DNA of 5,703 bases, taken from positions 1 to 5,703 of the forward strand of contig JAEYTQ010000796.1 of the NCBI GenBank assembly GCA_023433965.1. Direction: 5' to 3'. Positions 1-5,138 of the stretch are shown here, piece by piece. The notes under the pieces are model-generated. The model ran no database searches, was not told the origin of the DNA, and worked only from the letters and a program-made list of their open reading frames with translations. The position numbers and the translations under genes are program-made. The DNA is from Pseudomonadota bacterium (GTDB lineage: Bacteria; Pseudomonadota; Alphaproteobacteria; Rhizobiales; Xanthobacteraceae). Position 1 is the first letter of the stretch. Every line of letters begins with the position of its first letter.

Positions 1-112
1 GGTCACCGCGGAACTGGACGGCGCCACGACCAGCGAGGAGGAGGTGATGCGCTTTGCCTTGACCGAACCGTCTTCCGCCGCCCAACCGCAGGCCGGGAGC
101 GTCAATGCTTGA
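1..112 (+). CDS. Sugar-type ABC transporter ATP-binding protein, C-terminal end (partial)
   Basis: Only the last 36 codons are present, read from base 2 to a TGA at 110-112. The tail contains LDGATTSEEEVMRFAL followed by a Pro/Ala/Ser-rich end. Acidic tails of the type 'sEEeVMrfA' are usual at the C-terminus of the double-domain ATPases (RbsA/XylG/MglA type) that drive carbohydrate uptake. No Walker or signature motif lies inside the window, so the call rests on this tail plus the gene order: the stop overlaps by 8 nt the start of an RbsC-like permease, the normal ATPase-permease arrangement. Its predicted role is to energise import through the two permeases that follow. The substrate cannot be inferred. 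Confidence 0.72.
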   Translation, partial: VTAELDGATTSEEEVMRFALTEPSSAAQPQAGSVNA

Positions 113-1034
113 AGCTTTGCGCAAGCCTGGCCGCTCGGGCATCAAGGTGGCGACGCTCGTGCTGCCGTTGCTGTTGTTCCTGATCCTCAGCCTTCTGTCC
201 TCGACGTTCCTCAGCTTTCAGAATCTCGCCAACGTCAACAGCCAGATCGCCGGACTCCTGATCGTTTCGCTGGGACAGATGATCGTCGCCATATCCGGGG
301 GCATCGACCTGTCGGTCGGTTCGGTCATGAGCCTGACCAGCGCCATGCTCGTCACGCTCGATCCTCAGCTGGCGCTGCCTGCCGTATTGGCCCTCGGCAT
401 CGCGGTCGGACTGGTCAACGGACTCGGCGTGACCCTGTTCAACGTCCACCCGCTCGTCATGTCGCTCGCCACCATGACCTTCCTGCAAGGGCTGGCTCTG
501 CTGGTCCATCCGGTGCCGGGCGGCACGGTTCCGGACTATTTGAGGACGCTGGCGGTCGCGCAAGTGGGCGGCATCCCGGCGGCGTTCTTCTGGTGCCTGG
601 CGGCGTTGGGCCTGACGGCTGCGATGCTTCACCTCACGCGGTTCGGACTTCGCATCTTCGCGATCGGCGCCAATCCGACCAGCGCTGCCCGGAACGGCGT
701 TTCCGTCACCTGGCACAGGGTCGCTTGTTATGTGGCGTGCTCGCTCAGCGCGGTGTTGGCGGGCATCTTTCTGACCGCGAGGGTTGCCGGCGGAGACGCA
801 ACGATCGGCGCGCCCTATTCGCTCGATTCCGTCACCGCCATCGCCCTGGGAGGGGTTCAACTGGCCGGCGGCGCCGGCAGCGTCGTCGGCGTGGTCGCGG
901 GCGTCCTCACGCTCGGGTTCATGACCAACGGAATGAATCTCGTCGGCATCTCGCCATTCCTCCGGACCGCGGCCACCGGCTGCCTCCTGCTGCTGGCGAT
1001 CGGCCTGCAACGGCGGAAGGTGATCGGCGCATGA
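105..1034 (+). CDS. ABC transporter permease, RbsC-like (BPD_transp_2 family), first of two
   Basis: A 309-residue polytopic inner-membrane protein, the usual size for ribose/xylose/AI-2-type permeases. After a short basic N-terminus (KPGRSGIK) it is almost continuously hydrophobic, with the first membrane segment at about residues 15-34. Family hallmarks are visible: GGIDLSVGS at 65-73, the cytoplasmic loop AIGANPTSAARNGV from 186 (contact region for the ATPase), and LDSVTAIALGGVQLAGG from 240. The ATG at 105 is supported by GGGAG at 95-99 and by translational coupling, since it overlaps the upstream ATPase stop by 8 nt. Its own stop overlaps the next permease start as ATGA. It probably forms a heterodimeric channel with the second permease, as LsrC/LsrD or YtfT/YjfF do. 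Substrate unknown. Confidence 0.93.
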   Translation: MLEALRKPGRSGIKVATLVLPLLLFLILSLLSSTFLSFQNLANVNSQIAGLLIVSLGQMIVAISGGIDLSVGSVMSLTSAMLVTLDPQLALPAVLALGIAVGLVNGLGVTLFNVHPLVMSLATMTFLQGLALLVHPVPGGTVPDYLRTLAVAQVGGIPAAFFWCLAALGLTAAMLHLTRFGLRIFAIGANPTSAARNGVSVTWHRVACYVACSLSAVLAGIFLTARVAGGDATIGAPYSLDSVTAIALGGVQLAGGAGSVVGVVAGVLTLGFMTNGMNLVGISPFLRTAATGCLLLLAIGLQRRKVIGA

Positions 1035-2008
1035 CCGAGATCATGATGGCCGGAGCGCCGATATGGAGGCAGCGCTTGCGCCGGGCGGGCAGCACCGTTC
1101 GGGAGCTTCCGTTCGCCTATGCGGGCCTCGTCATCCTCCTTCTCTTGTCCTACATGATCCGTCCGGCGCTGCTGTCGCCGCTGCTGTTGCTTCTGATCGC
1201 GCGTCAGGCGGCCCCGCTCGGTATCGCCGTGCTCGGCCAATCGCTCTGCATGCGCGTCCTGTCGCTCGACCTCTCCATCGGCGGGGTCATCGTCGGCGTG
1301 AGCTATATTCTCACGAGCGGCCTGCTGCCGTTCTCCGAACCGGTGCTGCTGCTGATTTGCCTCGCCTTCGGTGCTTCGGTCGGCTTGATCAACGCGTTCT
1401 TCATCACCCGCCTGCGCGCGTCGTCGGTGATCGTGACGCTGGCCATGACCATGATCATCACGGGCGTGGCGGTGTCATTCAGCCAATTGAGGTCGCCCGG
1501 GGACGCACCCGCGCTGTTGCGCCAGATCGGACAGTTGCGGGTCGGCATCTTCCCGGTGGCGCTGCTGGTCTGGCTCGGCCTCTTGATTCCGGCTGCGGTC
1601 TTCCTGCGTGTGTCGGTGTTCGGGCGCTATGTCGATGCCATCGGCGCCAATCCGCAGGCGGCCTGGGTCTCGGGCATTCCCTACGTTCGCGTCGTGACGA
1701 TCGTGCACGTGCTGTCGAGCCTGTTCGCGGTGTTTTCCGGCTTTCTGCTGATCGGCTTCGTCGGCGTCGGCAGCATGGATCTCGGCTGCGACCTGGCGCT
1801 GAACTCGCTCGCAGCGGTCATTCTCGGCGGCGTCAGCTTCGGCTCCGGAAAGGGAGGCGTGCTCGGCCCGACCGTCGCCGCCTTGATGCTGACGTTCAGC
1901 TTCAACCTGCTGACGAGTCTGGGACTTGGCGAATCCGCCAAGCTGATGCTGCAGGGTGCGATCATCGGCCTCGCCGCGGCGGCGTATTCTGCACGGCGCC
2001 AGTCCTGA
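1031..2008 (+). CDS. ABC transporter permease, RbsC-like (BPD_transp_2 family), second of two
   Basis: A 325-residue hydrophobic permease and paralogue of the gene before it. Shared landmarks are SLDLSIGG at 78-85, where the first permease has GGIDLSVGS; AIGANP at 203-208; and a C-terminal stretch LNSLAAVILGGVSFGSGKGG matching the LDSVTAIALGG region. The open frame extends upstream inside the first permease, but the ATG at 1031 is preferred. It makes a 4-nt ATGA overlap with the preceding stop, has GGAAGG at 1015-1020, and gives a normal family length with a 27-residue cytosolic lead before the first membrane segment (about 29-43). In-frame ATGs at 1043 and 1046 are possible alternatives. The altered first motif (the Gly-Gly before Ile-Asp is replaced) supports specialised, non-equivalent halves of a heterodimer. 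Confidence 0.92.
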   Translation: MTEIMMAGAPIWRQRLRRAGSTVRELPFAYAGLVILLLLSYMIRPALLSPLLLLLIARQAAPLGIAVLGQSLCMRVLSLDLSIGGVIVGVSYILTSGLLPFSEPVLLLICLAFGASVGLINAFFITRLRASSVIVTLAMTMIITGVAVSFSQLRSPGDAPALLRQIGQLRVGIFPVALLVWLGLLIPAAVFLRVSVFGRYVDAIGANPQAAWVSGIPYVRVVTIVHVLSSLFAVFSGFLLIGFVGVGSMDLGCDLALNSLAAVILGGVSFGSGKGGVLGPTVAALMLTFSFNLLTSLGLGESAKLMLQGAIIGLAAAAYSARRQS

Positions 2009-2070
2009 TAGCCTCGATCGAAACGAGAATGGATGCGGTCACGGCCGCGATGACAACAGGGAGAGATGAC

Positions 2071-2832
2071 ATGACCGATGTGATGGCTGGAGCCGAACCG
2101 TTCTTCATGCAGGGCAAGGGGCCGGCGGTCCTCGTGCTCCACGGCTTCACGGGAACGACGCAAAGCATGCGGTATCTCGGCGAAGAGCTTCACCGGCGCT
2201 TCGGCTTCACCGTGAGCGGCCCGCGCCTGCGGGGCCACGGCACCTCGCCGGACGACATGGAAACGACCGGCTATCTCGATTGGCTCGCATCGGCGGAGCA
2301 GGCGCTTCACGAGCTGGCAGGCAAGGGCAACAAGGTCTTCGTCACCGGCCTGTCCATGGGAGGCACGCTGACGCTCAATCTCGCCGCACGTTTTCCAGAC
2401 ATCGTGGCCGGCGCCGTTCCGATCAACGGCGCGGTCGGGATCTTCGACGGCGCGATGGCCGAGCTCGTATCGGACGGCGCGGCGCCGAAGCGTGTTCCGG
2501 GCATCGGATCGGACATCAAGGCCGCAGGCGTCAAGGAGCTGGCCTATCAGGAGGTGCCGGTCGCTTGCCTCCGGCAGGTCCATGTCCTGATCGCCGCCAC
2601 CGAAAGCCTGCTGCGCAAGGTCAGCTGCCCGACGCTCGCGATTCATTCCAGGGAGGACCACGTCGTGCCGGCGGCCAACGGCAAGCGCATCGCGCAGGAG
2701 GTCAGCTCCAACGACGTGCGCCTGCTCTGGCTCGACAATTCCTATCACGTCGCCACGCTCGACAACGACAAGGACCTGATCGTCGAGCGCTGCGGGCGAT
2801 TCATCTCGGAAATCGCCGGGGCGGCAGGCTAA
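2071..2832 (+). CDS. Alpha/beta-hydrolase, Est30-like carboxylesterase / monoacylglycerol lipase type
   Basis: A 253-residue cytoplasmic alpha/beta-hydrolase with no signal peptide. Visible features in order: the oxyanion-hole motif LVLHGFTG (21-28), RLRGHGTSPDD (52-62), the nucleophile elbow GLSMGG with Ser95, the acid SREDHVVP with Asp196, and the base NSYHVATLD with His226. The layout and length match the Geobacillus Est30 carboxylesterase and bacterial monoacylglycerol lipases, where the catalytic His also sits in a 'H(V)xTLD' context. The expected reaction is hydrolysis of short- to medium-chain carboxyl esters or monoglycerides. The start at 2071 is chosen because GGGAG at 2059-2063 lies 7 nt upstream; in-frame ATGs at 2029 and 2050 lack as good a site. 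It follows the permease by 62 bp with no obvious terminator between, so it is probably in the same operon and may act on the imported compound. Its TAA lies inside the terminal repeat of the downstream palindromic element. Confidence 0.9.
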   Translation: MTDVMAGAEPFFMQGKGPAVLVLHGFTGTTQSMRYLGEELHRRFGFTVSGPRLRGHGTSPDDMETTGYLDWLASAEQALHELAGKGNKVFVTGLSMGGTLTLNLAARFPDIVAGAVPINGAVGIFDGAMAELVSDGAAPKRVPGIGSDIKAAGVKELAYQEVPVACLRQVHVLIAATESLLRKVSCPTLAIHSREDHVVPAANGKRIAQEVSSNDVRLLWLDNSYHVATLDNDKDLIVERCGRFISEIAGAAG

Positions 2833-2933
2833 AGCATGATCCGGAAAGGTGCGAAGCGGCTTTCCGGAGAGATCATGCGCCAGCCACAAGCCAAAGCGCG
2901 ATGACGATTAATCCAGATCTCGTCGCGCTTTAG
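2829..2933. repeat. Bipartite palindromic intergenic repeat (Bradyrhizobium-type), with terminal inverted repeats
   Basis: A 105-bp element fills the gap between two convergent genes. Its ends are perfect 7-bp inverted repeats, CTAAAGC (2829-2835) and GCTTTAG (2927-2933). Inside are two hairpin units. Unit one pairs GCATGATCCGGAAAG (2834-2848) with the arm at 2860-2878, with a 4-nt bulge and an 11-nt loop. Unit two pairs AAAGCGCGA (2893-2901) with TCGCGCTTT (2923-2931), extendable by three pairs including one G-T. I recall very similar sequences as highly repeated intergenic elements in Bradyrhizobium and relatives; only one copy is in this window, so repetitiveness itself is not shown here. 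As RNA it could fold from either strand and may act as a bidirectional terminator or 3'-end stabiliser for the flanking genes. Confidence 0.8.
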
Positions 2934-3334
2934 TGCGCCATTCCGCGGCCGGCGTCCTCGCAAGCACTCATGCACCGGCGGCAGGACTCGGCGCAGATGC
3001 GGCAGTGTTCATGCATCTTGGCGTGCTTCTCGCACTCGTCGGCGCACAGCCGGCATGCTGCCGCACAGGTGTGGAGCATTCGCCGGATCATCTCCTCGTC
3101 CGACCCCGTCCGGCGGGTCGCGATCCTGCCCGTGATGTTGCAGATGTCTGCGCAGTCCAGGTTCAGCCGGATGCACTGGGTGAGCGATTTCACATTGTCT
3201 TCGGCAAGACAGGCGTCTGCGCAGGACGTGCAGATCTGTGCGCAGGAGTAGCACTCCTCGATGCAACGGATGAGGGCGTCGTTGACCTGTCCGCCAACTT
3301 GCGGATGCGTGCTGATCATTTCCTGCGCGTGCAT
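2930..3334 (-). CDS. Four-helix-bundle copper-binding protein, cytosolic copper storage protein Csp3-like (DUF326)
   Basis: A 134-residue protein with 18 cysteines at positions 24, 28, 31, 35, 38, 42, 54, 61, 65, 90, 94, 97, 101, 111, 114, 118, 121 and 125. Most are spaced CxxC or CxxxC, so they line the inside of amphipathic helices, as in the Csp copper storage proteins, whose tetramers hold many Cu(I) ions per subunit bundle. No signal peptide is present: the N-terminus (MHAQEMISTHPQVGGQVND) is polar. This fits the cytosolic Csp3 branch rather than exported Csp1. Its role would be Cu(I) storage or buffering in the cytoplasm. The start at 3334 has GGAAGGGAG about 6 nt upstream on the minus strand. 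It is convergent with the hydrolase gene and divergent from the small membrane protein gene at 3515. Its TAA lies in the terminal repeat of the palindromic element. The family is clear; metal content and stoichiometry are inferred from relatives. Confidence 0.92.
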   Translation of the reverse strand: MHAQEMISTHPQVGGQVNDALIRCIEECYSCAQICTSCADACLAEDNVKSLTQCIRLNLDCADICNITGRIATRRTGSDEEMIRRMLHTCAAACRLCADECEKHAKMHEHCRICAESCRRCMSACEDAGRGMAH

Positions 3335-3426
3335 CGGGAACTCCCTTCCTGAGCGCTGCCCCCATCATCTCCAATGGGTGTCCGAAGGATTGGTTTCTCG
3401 CGGACTCCACGGCGCAGTTTCAGCCA

Positions 3427-3436
3427 TTGCGCGCAA
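3427..3436. promoter_or_regulatory. Perfect 10-bp palindrome TTGCGCGCAA
   Basis: TTGCGCGCAA is self-complementary over its whole length and lies in the divergent control region, 19 bp left of the stronger dyad. Its GC-rich core makes a chance origin more likely than for the AT-rich dyad, so this is only a candidate protein-binding site. Confidence 0.25.
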
Positions 3437-3455
3437 GGTGGCGCGAACCGGGCGG

Positions 3456-3472
3456 CGATTTGGAACAAATCG
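3456..3472. promoter_or_regulatory. Candidate operator: 7-bp inverted repeat CGATTTG-GAA-CAAATCG
   Basis: The two 7-bp arms are perfectly complementary around a 3-bp centre, giving a 17-bp dyad with AT-rich half-sites in a GC-rich background. It ends 42 bp before the ATG at 3515 and about 120 bp from the copper protein start, so it is better placed to control the plus-strand gene, though either is possible. The shape is typical of a site for a dimeric repressor or activator. I do not recognise the binding protein; it does not match the FNR/FixK box TTGAT-N4-ATCAA. Confidence 0.45.
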
Positions 3473-3514
3473 GATCAGCGAACGTCATCCGGCCAGCATA
3501 GGGAGCTGCCCCAG

Positions 3515-3973
3515 ATGACCACGACGCGGAACCGGGTGCCTCTGCATTCGTCCGAAGCGGACAACCGCCGCATCAGGCGCACGATGCAGGCCAACGTGGC
3601 CTATTTCGCCGAACACTGCGACCAGATCGACGGTCGCTTGCGTGAAATCGACCGGGAGTGGGACATCGAGAGAGCCATCGAGGCCAACGCGGCGGTGCTG
3701 GGATTCACCGGCACCGTGCTGGCGGCCACCAGCGACAGGCGCTGGCTCGCGCTTCCCGCCCTGGTCACCAGCTTCCTGTTCCAGCACGCCGTCCAGGGGT
3801 GGTGCCCGCCCGTCCCGGTGTTGAGGAAACTGGGCTTCCGCACCTCCTACGAAATCGAGGAGGAACGCCGCGCCCTCATGTCCCTGAGAGGCGATTTCGG
3901 GCAACGGGCCGAAAGCGCCGATGCGGCCCTTCGCGCGTCACGAGGCACTGCCAACGCGCCCTTGCCGGCGTGA
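3515..3973 (+). CDS. Small membrane protein with a DUF2892 (YgaP-type transmembrane) domain
   Basis: A 152-residue protein. The N-terminal 57 residues are polar and charged, probably helical (MQANVAYFAEHCDQIDGRLREIDREWDIERAI). Two hydrophobic segments follow at about 58-72 and 77-95, joined by a short SDRRW turn. Next comes GWCPPVPVLRKLGFRTSYEIEEERRAL (split here as GWCPPVP, 95-101, and LRKLGFRT, 103-110), then a charged tail. The 'IER...two helices...GxCP' layout is that of DUF2892, the membrane hairpin also found attached to rhodanese in YgaP; this protein has no rhodanese domain. The start at 3515 is set by AGGGAG at 3500-3505; the open frame upstream (from 3374) is unsupported. No function is established. 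Divergence from a copper storage gene and the conserved Cys97 hint at metal or thiol biology, but that is speculation. Confidence 0.8.
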   Translation: MTTTRNRVPLHSSEADNRRIRRTMQANVAYFAEHCDQIDGRLREIDREWDIERAIEANAAVLGFTGTVLAATSDRRWLALPALVTSFLFQHAVQGWCPPVPVLRKLGFRTSYEIEEERRALMSLRGDFGQRAESADAALRASRGTANAPLPA

Positions 3974-4067
3974 TGCTTCGGCGTCGCGGCCGACACGCTG
4001 CGCGATTCGCAAAACGGGCGAAGGTCGGTACACCGGCCTGAAAAAGCACGAACCGAGCGCGACCAGT
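3974..4067. terminator. Convergent gap with a possible weak hairpin terminator
   Basis: This 94-bp gap separates two converging genes, so transcripts from both sides should end here. The one visible structure is a 7-bp stem, AGGTCGG (4022-4028) with CCGGCCT (4033-4039), one G-T pair and a 4-nt loop. It is not followed by a run of T on the plus strand; on the minus strand only a scattered T-rich stretch follows. It is a weak candidate. Confidence 0.25.
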
Positions 4068-5054
4068 TCAGCCTTCGAACCGCCAGTTCGCCGCCACCCA
4101 GCGATAGCCGCGGTCGGTTGTCCTGATGTGGCCGATGCCCGGAAACGGGAAATGAAACCCGAGCACCGGGATGCGGTCCGTCGCGGCGCGGTCGAACAGG
4201 CGCCTGCGCGATTGCAGGGCGGTATCAGGGTCGAGATCGGGGCCGGGGCGCCAGGCATTGTCGATGTTGAGCAGCGGGCTATAGGCGGCATCGGACGTGA
4301 TCAGCAATGCGTGCGCACCGGAATGCACCAGGATCGCCGACATGCCCGGCGTGTGGCCGCTGGCGGCGATCGTCGTGATGCCCGGCAGCACTTCGCTGCC
4401 CGGCCGGTACAGCACGGCAGCCTTGGCGACCGGCGCCACGCTGCGCTTGATATTGGCGATGAAGGCGCGCCGGAAGTCTTCCGGCATCGGCAGCCGCGAC
4501 AGGTCCGGCTCGCCGCGGATGAAGAACGCAAAATCGTCCTCGGGAATGTAGACGGCCGCCTTCGGAAAGGCGCTCGATCCGTCGGGGCGGCTGAGATTGC
4601 CGACGTGATCGGGATGGGTGTGCGTGATCACGATGGCGTCAATCTGTTCTGGCTCTACGCCGATCGCCGCCAGATTGCGGAACAGATGTCCGCCGTCGGG
4701 GCCGAGCGTTTGCGCGGCACCCGCCTCGATCAGGATTCTCCTGTCCCCGATTTCCAGCAGAAGCGTGTTCAGGTTGAGCCTGAAGCTGTCGGTCGGCAGG
4801 AACGCATCGCTCCGCGTCCTGCCGAGCTCCTCCGCCGGAGCATTGGAGGCGTAGATGCGCGGATTGCCGCTCAGCGTGCCGTCGCTGACCACGGTTGCCT
4901 TGATGTCGCCGATCCGAAAACTGTAGTGGCCGGAATTGGTCTTGGGCACCTGCGTTTGCGCGATCGCTGCCGGCATGCCCAGCAGCGGCGTCATCGCTGC
5001 GGCCGTACTGCCGGCGAGCAGGAGGCGGCGACTGATGTTCGGATGGGACGGCAT
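4068..5054 (-). CDS. Tat-exported metallo-beta-lactamase-fold hydrolase, methyl parathion hydrolase/lactonase-like
   Basis: A 328-residue protein. The N-terminus MPSHPNISRRLLLAGSTAAA continues into a hydrophobic segment ending in AIA-Q (about residue 32), a twin-arginine signal with Arg9-Arg10, so export of a folded, metal-loaded enzyme to the periplasm is expected. The MBL fold shows all dinuclear ligands: THTHPDHVG (His145, His147, Asp149, His150), GHTPG (His234), SDA (Asp255) and GFHFPFPGIGH (His301). The last motif and the spacing closely resemble methyl parathion hydrolase and related lactonases. The reaction is therefore probably hydrolysis of a lactone, ester or phosphotriester; natural substrate unknown. 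The start at 5054 is preferred because GGAGAA precedes it by about 6 nt and it places the Tat motif correctly. An upstream ATG at 5135 would add 27 polar residues before the signal and cover the promoter region. Divergent from a LysR regulator. Confidence 0.87.
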   Translation of the reverse strand: MPSHPNISRRLLLAGSTAAAMTPLLGMPAAIAQTQVPKTNSGHYSFRIGDIKATVVSDGTLSGNPRIYASNAPAEELGRTRSDAFLPTDSFRLNLNTLLLEIGDRRILIEAGAAQTLGPDGGHLFRNLAAIGVEPEQIDAIVITHTHPDHVGNLSRPDGSSAFPKAAVYIPEDDFAFFIRGEPDLSRLPMPEDFRRAFIANIKRSVAPVAKAAVLYRPGSEVLPGITTIAASGHTPGMSAILVHSGAHALLITSDAAYSPLLNIDNAWRPGPDLDPDTALQSRRRLFDRAATDRIPVLGFHFPFPGIGHIRTTDRGYRWVAANWRFEG

Positions 5055-5138
5055 GACGGCTTCTCCGGCGTAGCGGCGATGGAAGGCTGTGTACGTCGAT
5101 CTGGCGTCATCCACAAATATCATGATAGAATTCACGTT
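5055..5138. promoter_or_regulatory. Divergent promoter of the MBL hydrolase and LysR genes, with a candidate LysR-binding site
   Basis: This 84-bp gap contains the perfect palindrome TATCATGATA (5118-5127). T5118 and A5130 fit the T-N11-A pattern of LysR-type boxes, which usually lie in such divergent gaps. For the minus-strand hydrolase, a weak promoter can be drawn with -35 TTGTGG (5116-5111) and -10 TACACA (5093-5088), 17 bp apart, placing the palindrome just upstream of -35 as expected for an activator. The promoter boxes match consensus poorly and are tentative; the palindrome is directly visible. Confidence 0.45.

Larger units (their letters stand above)
3335..3514. promoter_or_regulatory. 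Divergent promoter region of the Csp3-like and DUF2892-like genes
   Basis: A 180-bp gap lies between two divergent starts, so it must hold the 5' control of both unless one is read from elsewhere. Each side has a good ribosome site: GGAAGGGAG on the minus strand (about 3341-3349) and AGGGAG at 3500-3505 on the plus strand, 9 nt before the ATG at 3515. It contains a perfect 17-bp dyad (3456-3472), a 10-bp palindrome (3427-3436) and a weaker CCCAT-N8-ATGGG (3361-3378). I could not assign convincing -35/-10 boxes, and I saw no recognisable CueR-type or CsoR-type copper operator. Confidence 0.55.

Noticed and set aside
102..1010. Long minus-strand open frame (302 codons) opposite permease 1
   Set aside because: Its translation is rich in Arg, Asp, Gln and His with no hydrophobic core or motif. 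It is the usual GC-rich shadow of a real gene, and the plus-strand permease motifs are unambiguous.
593..1030. Upstream extension of permease 2 by 146 codons
   Set aside because: It lies wholly inside permease 1 in another frame and its translation is Arg-rich. The ATG at 1031 gives normal length, ATGA overlap and a ribosome site.
1063..2070. Upstream extension of the hydrolase by several hundred residues (apparent fusion)
   Set aside because: The added part is an out-of-frame reading of permease 2. GGGAG before 2071 and the family length fix the start there.
1681..2889. Long minus-strand open frame (402 codons) opposite permease 2 and the hydrolase
   Set aside because: It runs antisense to two genes with clear family motifs, across their intergenic gap and into the palindromic repeat. 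Composition is unlike a folded protein.
2933..3352. Plus-strand open frame opposite the copper protein gene
   Set aside because: No motif in its translation, while the minus strand shows 18 regularly spaced cysteines and a strong ribosome site.
3361..3378. CCCAT-N8-ATGGG inverted repeat as a copper-regulator operator
   Set aside because: Only 5-bp arms with a wide spacer; expected by chance and not resembling known CueR or CsoR sites.
4022..4039. Hairpin as a confident rho-independent terminator
   Set aside because: Stem of only 7 pairs with a G-T and no following T-run on either strand; kept only as a weak candidate.
5055..5135. N-terminal extension of the MBL hydrolase to an ATG at 5135
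   Set aside because: It would bury the Tat signal 27 residues inside the protein and overlap the divergent promoter gap. The 5054 start has a good ribosome site.
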